DNA from: Candidatus Symbiothrix sp.
GTDB taxonomy: Bacteria; Bacteroidota; Bacteroidia; Bacteroidales; Azobacteroidaceae
Length of the DNA stretch: 33,561 nucleotides
Assembly: GCA_031261295.1 (NCBI GenBank)
Contig: JAISKT010000257.1
Coordinates: 1 to 33,561 of the forward strand
Direction: 5' to 3'
Positions 16,597 through 24,403 of this stretch are shown here, one piece after another (the first letter of the stretch is position 1; every line of letters begins with the position of its first letter). The notes below the pieces were generated by a model, which saw only the letters and a list, made by a program, of their open reading frames with translations, ran no database searches and was not told the origin of the DNA. The translations under genes and the position numbers were made by a program.

Positions 16597-17865
16597 CTAA
16601 TTTTTCAAGCAGCCAACAGGTATAATATAAACTCCATCGTTACGTTGATAGGCAAATTCACCTCCTGTCAGCACCATAAGGAAAGAGGGTTTTCCCATTT
16701 TGTCGGAGTCGATTTTATTTTGTAATCTAAGTAAATTGTTTGCTGCCTCATCAATCTGTTTGTTGCCTAATTTGACTTCAACTGCAGCCCATCTCCCATC
16801 GTGCAGGCGAACAATCATATCGGCTTCCAATCCGCTTTTATCCCTGTAATGAAAAACATCACCGTCGTTTGCCTGCGCATAAATCCGCATATCGCGCGTA
16901 CATAGCGATTCAAACAAAAAACCGAATGTTTCAAAATCTTTCAAAATATTGTCAGGATTGGCTCGCATGACGGCAGTAGCCAAAGAAGGATCAACAAAAT
17001 GGCGTTTTACCGAAGTCCGAATGGCTGTTTTTGAACGCAATGACGGTTGCCATGCAGGCAAATCTTCCACTACAAATATTCTTCGCAACGCATTAAGATA
17101 ACTGACAAGCGTTTTTTCCGAAATACCCAAATCCATCGTTTCCATATCCGATTTTATGGTTTGCAAGGTTGCCATAGTAGATATATTTCGCGCCAAAGAA
17201 CGCAGCAACATACGCACTTTTTCCGGATTTTTTTCTATGTCATCCACTCTTTGCACATCCAGGTTTATTACTGCATCCACATAATTGGCAGCCATACGCA
17301 ATGCCGAACTGTTTTTTTGTTTTACCGATTGGGGCCAGCCGCCGCGACATATAGCAAAGGCAATTTGTTCGATGCTCAAAGCGCTCATTGCCTCTATATT
17401 TGTTTTTCCTTCAAATAAATCTTTCAATGAAATTGAGCCGTTGGATTCCAACGATTCGTACAGACTCATCGGGCGCATCAGTAAGCGAGAAATTCTGCCT
17501 GTACCTGTGTGGGCGGTTACATTATCGGCAGGAACGGCAGATCCTGTCAAAATAAATTGCCCTGTTTCGCCTCTTTTATCCACTTCAAACCGGACGGCAT
17601 CCCACAATACCGGCGACATTTGCCATTCGTCGAGTAAGCGCGGTGTTTCGCCCTGTAACAATAAAGACGGTTTGGTATCGGCAAGGTTTTGATATGATTT
17701 TGACTTGTCTGGGTCTTGCATAAACAGCGAACTGTGGGCGGCTTTCATTGCCGTACTTGTTTTGCCACACCACTTTGCACCTTCTATAAGTACTGCGCCG
17801 GAAGATTGTAATGACTGCTGTAATAAGTCATCACAAATTCGATTAAAGTATCTTTTTCCCTCCAT
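16597..17865 (-). CDS. AAA_14 ATPase with C-terminal DUF4143 domain
   Basis: 422 residues. The N-terminal AAA_14 domain has Walker A GAKWCGKT (residues 29-36), Walker B within PRLLDEWQ, and sensor region FILTGSAVP followed by the family GRISRLLMRPMSLYES. The C-terminal DUF4143 domain ends with GLEADMIVRLHDGRWAAVEVKLG, a pattern like a PD-(D/E)XK nuclease core (E, D and ExK). Such proteins are abundant, often mobile accessory ATPases of unknown role in Bacteroidetes; toxin-like or DNA-related functions have been suggested. The ATG at 17865 follows a TATCTTTG box. Three 23-bp tandem repeats lie just upstream and may be its operator. The protein looks intact. Confidence 0.88.
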   Translation of the reverse strand: MEGKRYFNRICDDLLQQSLQSSGAVLIEGAKWCGKTSTAMKAAHSSLFMQDPDKSKSYQNLADTKPSLLLQGETPRLLDEWQMSPVLWDAVRFEVDKRGETGQFILTGSAVPADNVTAHTGTGRISRLLMRPMSLYESLESNGSISLKDLFEGKTNIEAMSALSIEQIAFAICRGGWPQSVKQKNSSALRMAANYVDAVINLDVQRVDDIEKNPEKVRMLLRSLARNISTMATLQTIKSDMETMDLGISEKTLVSYLNALRRIFVVEDLPAWQPSLRSKTAIRTSVKRHFVDPSLATAVMRANPDNILKDFETFGFLFESLCTRDMRIYAQANDGDVFHYRDKSGLEADMIVRLHDGRWAAVEVKLGNKQIDEAANNLLRLQNKIDSDKMGKPSFLMVLTGGEFAYQRNDGVYIIPVGCLKN

Positions 17866-17887
17866 TTATCTTTCTTATTTGAAAGGA

Positions 17888-17895
17888 CAAAGATA
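17888..17895 (-). promoter_or_regulatory. -7 box for the AAA_14/DUF4143 gene
   Basis: TATCTTTG on the minus strand, 22 bases before the ATG. The tandem repeats start 27 bases further upstream, overlapping the expected -33 side. Confidence 0.6.
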
Positions 17896-17921
17896 ATACA
17901 TTATGAGCAACTTACAAAACA

Positions 17922-17990
17922 AATTCCCTGTTTTGGCGATATTTAATTCCCTGTTTTGGCAATATTTTATTCCTTGTTTTGGCAAATATT
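17922..17990. repeat. Three 23-bp tandem direct repeats upstream of the AAA_14 gene
   Basis: Units are 17922-17944, 17945-17967 and 17968-17990. The first two begin AATTCCCTGTTTTGGC and differ at one base; the third is more diverged (TATTCCTTGTTTTGGCAA). Two helical turns per unit would place copies on nearly the same DNA face. They sit upstream of the -7 box of the ATPase gene, a position fit for an operator or activator site. There are no spacers, so this is not a CRISPR array. The remaining bases to 18050 show nothing else. Confidence 0.85.
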
Positions 17991-18050
17991 ATTGCTTGAG
18001 TAATTCGTTACTTGTTAATTCAAGGATTGCTGCTGTTAAATTATTGTATA

Positions 18051-19004
18051 TTATTTTCTGAATTTGAGTAAATAAATTGCCGATAATATTAAGATGATGC
18101 TTAAACCGATGAACCATTCTTGTATGTTACTCCGGTAAGCCTGAATGATGATTCCGCAAATCAACAATTGGGCAAGGGCGTATCCGGCGGCTACTTTCAA
18201 TTGGGATATTCCCCGTTCGTTGGATAAAATCTGGTAAAAGTGCATCCGGTGGGCTTTGAATATGTTTTGTTTCAGGTACAAACGGTGGAAGATGGTGTAA
18301 ATTGTATCGACACCGTAAACACTGAGGAAGAAGATCCAAATAAATGTGTTTGTTTTCAGCATCAGTTGTAGCAGCAAGGTCACCAACCAGAAAGAAATTG
18401 CCATACTGCCGATATCGCCGGCGAAGCATTTCGCTTGTTTCCGGCAATTGAAAAACAAAAAAACAAAGCAGGCAAGTATCGGATACAGGATAAAATCCGG
18501 TTCGGTAAAGCAGACTACTTGATTATTAACATAATACAAACCAAACAAAACCGCCAAACTGCACAAGCCGGTTATGCCGTTGATGCCGTCCATAAAATTA
18601 TAGGCATTTAGGATACCAACGAAGAAAATGTAGGCTATGAGAATTAACCACCAGGGCAAAGTGGCAAACATTCCCAATCCATAGAAAACCATACTAATAG
18701 AAAAGAAATGAATGATAATCCGTATTTTGTTCGGCAACGATGAAATATCATCCCAAAAACTGACTGCCGAAATCAGTGTTATTCCAATGAAAAACGAAAA
18801 ACATTCCAAGTTTTGAAAACTTGGAATGTTTAGGCTGTATAACACCGCCGCCAGCCAGAAGACAATACCGCCACCGCGAATGGTAATATAGTTGTGTGAA
18901 CTGCGCCGGTTGGGCTTGTCGATAATATTGTATTTATCGGCGACTTTAAAATAAAAAAACATCCCAAAAAAAAGGATGATAACAACAACTAAATAGAGGT
19001 ACAT
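18051..19004 (-). CDS. WecA/MraY-family glycan-initiating sugar-phosphate transferase
   Basis: 317 residues, about ten hydrophobic segments. Transfers a sugar 1-phosphate (probably an N-acetylhexosamine) from its UDP donor to undecaprenyl phosphate, the first step of the polysaccharide repeat unit, at the inner face of the membrane. Family motifs are the start region RRSSHNYITIRGGG, the catalytic NAYNFMDGINGITG, FAGDIGSMA, and the His-rich loop AHRMHFYQIL. It is the last gene of the locus, as is usual in Bacteroidales glycan loci. One base separates it from wbuC. A 31-base palindrome (18800-18830) is read in frame as residues about 59-69. The donor sugar cannot be fixed from sequence. Confidence 0.9.
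   Translation of the reverse strand: MYLYLVVVIILFFGMFFYFKVADKYNIIDKPNRRSSHNYITIRGGGIVFWLAAVLYSLNIPSFQNLECFSFFIGITLISAVSFWDDISSLPNKIRIIIHFFSISMVFYGLGMFATLPWWLILIAYIFFVGILNAYNFMDGINGITGLCSLAVLFGLYYVNNQVVCFTEPDFILYPILACFVFLFFNCRKQAKCFAGDIGSMAISFWLVTLLLQLMLKTNTFIWIFFLSVYGVDTIYTIFHRLYLKQNIFKAHRMHFYQILSNERGISQLKVAAGYALAQLLICGIIIQAYRSNIQEWFIGLSIILILSAIYLLKFRK
18800..18830. repeat. 31-base perfect palindrome in the WecA-like gene
   Basis: Fifteen-base perfect arms (18800-18814, 18816-18830) around one central base. The core AAGTTTTnAAAACTT is shared with the palindrome at 20239-20271 in the epimerase gene, while the outer bases differ. It is read in frame in a loop between membrane segments. Confidence 0.8.
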
Positions 19005-19005
19005 T

Positions 19006-19410
19006 TTAAAAAATATCTTCCGGGGCTATAGGAGAATACGGACCTTGTTTTACTTCAAAAACAACCGTTCCGGATTCTTTTACATCTAAGGAATGCCAAA
19101 CATTTCCGGGTATGTCTATCCCGTAATTTCCTTTGGAGGCATTGAGCGTTACGCAATCCAGCAAACTGCCGTCATCCTTGTAAAGCAACACATCCAATTC
19201 TCCGCGTAAAATGATAAATGTTTCATTTTTATATGGATGTAAATGTCGATGGATCGGAAGGACAGTGCCCGGTTCCAAAGCATTTAACATTCGATTAACG
19301 GGATCGATTAATTCGGTGTGGATGTTGTAGTTCATACGCAGGCGTTCATTAGAAATCGCTTTTGCAGAGGTTTGATCTAATAATGAACGGTCAATAATTT
19401 GGATTCGCAT
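19006..19410 (-). CDS. wbuC: WbuC-family cupin protein
   Basis: 134 residues with a cupin fold. The motif HRHLHPYKNETFIILRGELDVL gives the metal-binding His/His/Glu set, and VWHSLDV supplies the later histidine. WbuC proteins occur in O-antigen and capsule clusters of many bacteria, usually near the end; their reaction is not established. The position between the epimerase and WecA-like genes fits this. No signal peptide, so cytoplasmic. Gap of 20 bases from the epimerase. Confidence 0.85.
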   Translation of the reverse strand: MRIQIIDRSLLDQTSAKAISNERLRMNYNIHTELIDPVNRMLNALEPGTVLPIHRHLHPYKNETFIILRGELDVLLYKDDGSLLDCVTLNASKGNYGIDIPGNVWHSLDVKESGTVVFEVKQGPYSPIAPEDIF

Positions 19411-19430
19411 TGCTTTGAATAAAACTGATT

Positions 19431-20420
19431 TTACTTAAAAGTGTCTAACGTTTGTTTCAATCCCGTTCTTACATCAACCGGAAGCTTAATGATACCTAAT
19501 GCGGTTTTCATCTTTTGATTGGAAACTACGTAATTTTCCGTTAGTTTCCGAAGCCGTTCCGAATTTAAAGGCAGTTTGCAGAAAGTTCCTATTTTAGCAA
19601 TACCTGAAATCAATGATGGATTAATTTTCCAAATCTTTGCTTTTTGATTTCGAGAAGCAGCAATCAGTGCTATCAACTCATTGGTCGAAAGCGGTTCATC
19701 GTCCGCCAAATGATAAATACCTGATACCGGATTTTTCAAGATAAATTGTTCGATAATATAGGACAAATTCCAGATATTCATAAACGAACGGGAATTATCA
19801 AAAGCGCCCAGCGGCCAGGGAATACCTTTACTCACCACTTGATGCAAAAGATTCAGATTCCCCTTATTGCCCGGCCCGTGAATCATGCAAGGCCGCAAAA
19901 TGTAAACGGTTTTCCTTTCCCTGTCATTGCGGGCTTGACCCGCAATCCCTTGATAGTTGAAAAATTGAGAATGAATGTACTTTTCGGCTCGTATTTTGCT
20001 TTCACCGTAAGGGCCTATGGGTTTAGGGATTACTTCTTCCGTAAGAAATTCGCCATCCACCGAATCGGCAGCGGCTTTGACCGAACTGAAAAAGATAAAT
20101 TGCTTGGCTTTGGATTGAAGAAAATAATCAAAGATTTTTTGGGTCAAGCCGGTGTTGATATCGAAATAGACTTGAGCCTGACTTTTGTTTTTCGTATCAT
20201 GGGCTTTCCCAGCTAAGTGAATAATGGTGTCAATTTCTAAACCTGTTAAGTTTTTAAAACTTAACAGGTTTTTCTCAAAATCATTCCATGAGAAAGTCTT
20301 AATTACGCCCTCTTTTTCGGGAGAAACAATGTCTAAACCGTAAATCGAATGAGTTGCCTTTAAGGCGGATACAAGATTAGAGCCGACGAAACCGTGAATG
20401 CCGGTGATGAGGATGTTCAT
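19431..20420 (-). CDS. NAD-dependent epimerase/dehydratase (SDR) of the glycan locus
   Basis: 329 residues, extended short-chain dehydrogenase fold. The NAD-binding GIHGFVG is at residues 7-13, IIHLAGKAHD follows the third strand, and the catalytic YGESK gives Tyr-x-x-x-Lys. ILRPCMIHGPG is the substrate-side motif. It probably alters the sugar attached by, or supplied to, the neighbouring WecA-like transferase (4-epimerase or 4-keto reductase type). Such an epimerase-WecA pair ends many Bacteroidales loci. Two palindromic repeats lie in frame: 20239-20271 (residues about 50-61) and 19926-19946 (about 159-165, read as GIAGQARND). Neither breaks the frame or a visible motif. Confidence 0.87.
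   Translation of the reverse strand: MNILITGIHGFVGSNLVSALKATHSIYGLDIVSPEKEGVIKTFSWNDFEKNLLSFKNLTGLEIDTIIHLAGKAHDTKNKSQAQVYFDINTGLTQKIFDYFLQSKAKQFIFFSSVKAAADSVDGEFLTEEVIPKPIGPYGESKIRAEKYIHSQFFNYQGIAGQARNDRERKTVYILRPCMIHGPGNKGNLNLLHQVVSKGIPWPLGAFDNSRSFMNIWNLSYIIEQFILKNPVSGIYHLADDEPLSTNELIALIAASRNQKAKIWKINPSLISGIAKIGTFCKLPLNSERLRKLTENYVVSNQKMKTALGIIKLPVDVRTGLKQTLDTFK
19926..19946. repeat. REP-type palindrome in the epimerase gene
   Basis: ATTGCGGG and CCCGCAAT, eight-base arms around CTTGA, inside a longer known-looking unit starting GTCATTGCGGG. Read in frame on the minus strand it encodes GIAGQARND. This repeat type is widespread in bacterial genomes. Confidence 0.75.
20239..20271. repeat. 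33-base perfect palindrome in the epimerase gene
   Basis: Sixteen-base perfect arms (20239-20254, 20256-20271) around one central base. It shares the core AAGTTTTnAAAACTT with 18800-18830. It is read in frame as NLLSFKNLTG, in a loop before the IIHLAG strand. Confidence 0.8.
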
Positions 20421-20432
20421 TATTATGTTAGT

Positions 20433-21512
20433 TTACAAAAATATTTCTTTATATTTATTTGTAATAATCTTCCATAAATACCGCCGTTTAGCAATTTCTT
20501 CCATTTTTCTCCGAATATTTGTTGTATTTATTTCATTATTTGTAATTTTTTTCAAAACATGTATTAATTCTTCTTTATTTTGAAAATAAAGCGCTTGATT
20601 TTCAGTTGTTTCGCGGTTATAATCCACACCATACGCAACGATACACAAGCCTAAATTCATAGCTTCTACCAATGATGGATTGGTTCCTCCAACGCTATGT
20701 CCATGAACATAGATACCGCAGTTGCTCCTTAATTCATCTAAAGTTTGTTGTTCATAGATAGGATCCAACAATTTCAAACTTTTATATTCTTGGTTATTTT
20801 TCCGCAATTCTCTGCCATAGTCGCTGTGATGCCAATTGCCGATTACAATCAAAGGAATATTGGAAATTTCCCGGAATGCTTCGATAATCAAATGAATATT
20901 GTTTTCGGGTTCGATCCGGCATACTTTAAATGCGTAGTTCTGCGCTTTGATTCCGTATTTTTCTTCCGTTTCCGTACTCATAGGCACTTTTAAAACTTGA
21001 TCACCGCCATATTCAATCAATACCGAATCTTTTTTGTATTCGGATGTGATATATTCCTGTATTTTTTTATTGTCAGCGACCACTGTTTGTGCAAAGCGTA
21101 CCCCAAAAGTTTCTGATATTTTTAGAAACCATTTAATAAATTTATTCCATTTTCCCCGTTTCCATTCCTGACCATCGGGATTTAAAACAATCTGTTTGTT
21201 GATTAATTTAATCAAAGGCAAGGAAATGCAGCCTGAGGTTCCACAAATAAACAAAACATCACAATAAAAAGCAGCGTGTATCAATGAACAAATATCATAC
21301 GGAATACTTTGTATGCCATTGGCTTTGAATGGAATATATTGCAATTTTGTACCTTGATAATCTTTCAATTTATTGGTTACACCTATCGAAGATGTATAAA
21401 CAATAAATTCAAAATCGTTGCGTAAATGGCTTGTGAGGTGTTTGACTAACTGGTCCCAACCGCCGTAATTGCCAGGGAGACCATTGGTACCAATGATGGC
21501 TACTCTTTTCAT
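20433..21512 (-). CDS. GT4 glycosyltransferase with DUF1972 N-terminal domain
   Basis: 359 residues. The N terminus MKRVAIIGTNGLPGNYGGWDQLVKHL is the DUF1972 form of a GT-B first domain (rhamnosyltransferase-like proteins). The C-terminal half has the GT4 donor-site pattern GHSVGGTNPSLVEAMNLG, with the Glu of the family E-x7-E region. It adds one sugar to the growing lipid-linked repeat unit at the cytoplasmic membrane face. The sugar cannot be assigned. AT-rich codon use. Gaps to neighbours are 12 and 16 bases. Confidence 0.87.
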   Translation of the reverse strand: MKRVAIIGTNGLPGNYGGWDQLVKHLTSHLRNDFEFIVYTSSIGVTNKLKDYQGTKLQYIPFKANGIQSIPYDICSLIHAAFYCDVLFICGTSGCISLPLIKLINKQIVLNPDGQEWKRGKWNKFIKWFLKISETFGVRFAQTVVADNKKIQEYITSEYKKDSVLIEYGGDQVLKVPMSTETEEKYGIKAQNYAFKVCRIEPENNIHLIIEAFREISNIPLIVIGNWHHSDYGRELRKNNQEYKSLKLLDPIYEQQTLDELRSNCGIYVHGHSVGGTNPSLVEAMNLGLCIVAYGVDYNRETTENQALYFQNKEELIHVLKKITNNEINTTNIRRKMEEIAKRRYLWKIITNKYKEIFL

Positions 21513-21528
21513 TAAAAATAAATCATTA

Positions 21529-22614
21529 TTAGCATGTTATATATTGCTCTATGGAATCAATCATTTTTGATTCGCTGAACATTTTTGATTTACGAAGTGC
21601 TGCCTCTGAGAAGTGTTCGTATAGATTTTCATCTTGTATTAATTCCGTTATTTTTGAGGCAATCAAATCCAAATCATGCGGATTAATTGTATATCCATTT
21701 ATTCCATCTTCTACCAATTCAACGGGTCCACCTACGTTTGGGACAATAGCAGGAATGCCATAAACCATGGCTTCTAAAATTGTAAGTCCAAATGTTTCTA
21801 TCCATAATTCGGGGTGTGAAAGTTGTAGTAATAATTTTGCTTGTTGATAAAATGGATGAAGATTGGTTTGAGTGGAATAAATATTCAAATTTTCTATATT
21901 GCCAATTTCGCTTATAAAGTTATCAACTTCTTTTTCAGTTGCATTTACGACTAACTCAAATTGATATTTAGGCATTCGTTTGGCGAGTTCAACAAATTCA
22001 TACACGCCTTTGAATCGCCTAAGGCTTGCAACCATTAAAATGGTTGTTCTATTTTCTTGAATCGGTTTCAGTTGATAATTTTCTACCTCTGTTACAAAAT
22101 CAGTATTAAGGCTATTATAAATAACAATTCCATCATTACAGTTTAAAGCCGTTCCTTGTAGATAATTAGAAACAAAGATGGATTTTTTATTACATAATTT
22201 ATAAACATATCGAAAAATACGATAAATCGGTTTTCGCATCTGCATATTTTCGTGAACATGGTAAACATAGTGTTTTTTAGTTAACCAACAAGCCAAAGCA
22301 GCACCAAAAGGAACAATTGTATTTATGTAATACAAAGTATTTCGTTTAGAAGAAAATAATACACGAAAAAAAACTTCCAATTGAGAAATAAGAAATAAGC
22401 ATAATGTTAAAAATTTATTTTCCGACCATCGGTAACAAGTGTAATGGGATTTCACATCTTTTAAATCGGAAAGAAATCCGCCTCCTTTACTTGTTATCAA
22501 TTCAAGATCGTAACTTTTTACTATAAATTCTTTTATAATAACTGATAACACATTTGAACTACCAGTAAAATTGTTTAACGAATGGATAAAAACAGTTTTA
22601 CTGATTTGATTCAT
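21529..22614 (-). CDS. GT4 glycosyltransferase
   Basis: 361 residues. Starts NQISKTVFIHSLNNFTGSSNVLS, a GT4 acceptor-side glycine loop. YHVHENMQMRKPIYR lies mid-protein. The donor-binding part has ILMVASLRRFKGVYEFVELAKRMP and ELWIETFGLTILEAMVYGIPAIVPNVGGPVELV, the E-x7-E region. Probably a cytoplasmic-face enzyme of repeat-unit assembly; sugar unknown. It directly abuts the acetyltransferase gene, whose stop is the next base. Strongly AT-rich. Confidence 0.88.
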   Translation of the reverse strand: MNQISKTVFIHSLNNFTGSSNVLSVIIKEFIVKSYDLELITSKGGGFLSDLKDVKSHYTCYRWSENKFLTLCLFLISQLEVFFRVLFSSKRNTLYYINTIVPFGAALACWLTKKHYVYHVHENMQMRKPIYRIFRYVYKLCNKKSIFVSNYLQGTALNCNDGIVIYNSLNTDFVTEVENYQLKPIQENRTTILMVASLRRFKGVYEFVELAKRMPKYQFELVVNATEKEVDNFISEIGNIENLNIYSTQTNLHPFYQQAKLLLQLSHPELWIETFGLTILEAMVYGIPAIVPNVGGPVELVEDGINGYTINPHDLDLIASKITELIQDENLYEHFSEAALRKSKMFSESKMIDSIEQYITC

Positions 22615-23292
22615 TTAAATATTTCTGATTATTTTAGACGGTACTCCTCCAATAATACAATTACCAGGATAAACGCCTCGCACAACAGCACCAGCTGCAA
22701 CTACACAATGATTACCTATTTCTGTGCCGTCTAATATGGTAACTTTTGCACCAATCCAACAGTTTTTTCCTATTTTAATTCCTTTATGATTAACGCCTTG
22801 TAACCGTATTGGCAAATTGATGTCTTCGTAATTGTGATTTTCACTATGCAAACTGACAAAGTTTCCAAAAATACAATCGTCGCCGATTTCTACACCTCCC
22901 GCGCAACCAAAGAACCCGTGTGTCCCAAGCCCAACATTGTTGCCAACTTTTAATCCTTTACCTAAATATTTTAAACTGCCACTACATTCAATAGTCGTGT
23001 TTTTTCCAACAGATACATTATTTCCAAGCGCAATCCCTTCTTTTGACAAAGCATCAAGATAACAACATCTGTCAATATTTAAATTCCGCCCAAATCTAAG
23101 TTTGCATTTACACAATATTTTAGCAGATGGATGTACAAAAATCAATGATAATCTTCTGAATACAAAGCATCCATATAGCAGATTAACGGTTTTGCGACAA
23201 AAGAACAAGAACATATAAGAGAACGGGATTTTTTTATCCAAAATAAATTGTTCTCCCTTTAATCTACCCAATATTTTGTTTATTGTCTTCAT
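22615..23292 (-). CDS. Hexapeptide-repeat (left-handed beta helix) acyltransferase
   Basis: 225 residues. After about 75 N-terminal residues, hexapeptide repeats run to the end (IALGNNVSVGKNTTIEC, VGNNVGLGTHGFFGC, IGDDCIFGNFVSL, IGKNCWIGAKVTIL, IGNHCVVAAGAVV), finishing with GNCIIGGVPSKIIRNI, typical of the WbbJ/maltose acetyltransferase type. SLHSENHNYED carries the probable catalytic His. It likely O-acetylates a sugar of the repeat unit in the cytoplasm using acetyl-CoA. The start overlaps the kinase gene by 29 bases. Confidence 0.88.
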   Translation of the reverse strand: MKTINKILGRLKGEQFILDKKIPFSYMFLFFCRKTVNLLYGCFVFRRLSLIFVHPSAKILCKCKLRFGRNLNIDRCCYLDALSKEGIALGNNVSVGKNTTIECSGSLKYLGKGLKVGNNVGLGTHGFFGCAGGVEIGDDCIFGNFVSLHSENHNYEDINLPIRLQGVNHKGIKIGKNCWIGAKVTILDGTEIGNHCVVAAGAVVRGVYPGNCIIGGVPSKIIRNI

Positions 23293-24403
23293 TATTTAAG
23301 CGTATTAACAGGTCTATCCAAATCCTATTATACTGCCTTGTAATAATCGGATTAAATTGCCCGTCTCTAAATAGATAGAAGTGAATAATAGCAAGGATAT
23401 ACGCCTTGTAATATAATTGAGGGTTATCTATGTAATTTTTGATTTCAGATACTTTGGTTAGGAAAGTTTCGTATATTCTGGAATTATTCCATTTACTATC
23501 GTAAAATGCAGTTTGCGTATAATAATGAAAATAATCCAAGAATGGTGGATATGTCTTTTTGAAATACTCCAAATCAAATGCAAATAACTTATTATCTTCA
23601 ATAAATGTATTCCAAGGGGTAAAATCGCCATGATAGGATGAGAACGTTTTTTTGTCCGCAAAATAAATTTTCACTTCACCAATTGCTTGTAAAAGAACAT
23701 CGCTCCTATCAAGTTTACACGATGACAATAGAGATGTAAGTTCATCCATATCTCTATAATAGTCCGTTTCCTTAAAATCACATTTTACAGATGATTTTGT
23801 ATTAAAATCTTCTAAGAACGACCAAAGCAACACTTCATTTTTGCAATGTAAAATTGATTTGCTCGTTTTCACAGTACTTTGAATAAAAACATATATATCA
23901 TCTTGCAATAAACCGCAAAATAAACATTCTGGAACTTGATCTATACCTATACTATGTAGATAATTCAATATTTTATGTTCATTCTCAAATATTTTTTCTA
24001 TTTCTTCTTGATTGGTAACCTTACAATATCCAAGTATTTTTTTTTCACTTATTATTTGTATTGTTATTTTTCGGTGTACTCCCGGTGAGCCGCAAAAGAT
24101 TGAATAATCAAAGGCATCATTGTGAAAAATGTTACTGATTAAGTTCTGTAGTGATTGATTAAGTTTCAGTTGTATTTTTCTAATTCCTAATCTGTTTCTT
24201 ACATGACCAATAAGACTTAAACAGGGAAAAAATAATTTTATCAATTTACCTTTATATGTACTCGGTTGGAACATACCTAATGAAACAGACATACATACTT
24301 TAGAAATAAACCACTGTTGCCCAACAGAATTGGTAATCTCATAAAAGGTATGCCCCGTTTTTAAGTCAAAAAGACGGTTTTGCAATTCATTGATATGATT
24401 CAT
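23264..24403 (-). CDS. APH/choline-kinase-like phosphotransferase
   Basis: 379 residues. The C-terminal half has SSYHGDFTPWNTFIEDN (around residue 258, catalytic HGD-x-x-x-x-N pattern) and then LFAFDLEYFKK, the metal-binding Asp of the aminoglycoside phosphotransferase/choline kinase fold. The N-terminal 90 residues are unlike standard APH proteins and rich in hydrophobic residues. In a glycan locus this kinase may phosphorylate a sugar or a small alcohol destined for the polymer; drug resistance is unlikely. It overlaps both neighbours (29 and 17 bases). Substrate not known. Confidence 0.75.
   Translation of the reverse strand: MNHINELQNRLFDLKTGHTFYEITNSVGQQWFISKVCMSVSLGMFQPSTYKGKLIKLFFPCLSLIGHVRNRLGIRKIQLKLNQSLQNLISNIFHNDAFDYSIFCGSPGVHRKITIQIISEKKILGYCKVTNQEEIEKIFENEHKILNYLHSIGIDQVPECLFCGLLQDDIYVFIQSTVKTSKSILHCKNEVLLWSFLEDFNTKSSVKCDFKETDYYRDMDELTSLLSSCKLDRSDVLLQAIGEVKIYFADKKTFSSYHGDFTPWNTFIEDNKLFAFDLEYFKKTYPPFLDYFHYYTQTAFYDSKWNNSRIYETFLTKVSEIKNYIDNPQLYYKAYILAIIHFYLFRDGQFNPIITRQYNRIWIDLLIRLNNEDNKQNIG

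Noticed and set aside
17922..17990. CRISPR array
   Set aside because: The three 23-bp units are directly adjacent without spacers, and no cas gene is near.
23264..24403. Aminoglycoside resistance gene
   Set aside because: Only the general APH fold motif is present; the N-terminal part is unlike resistance enzymes and the setting is glycan synthesis.
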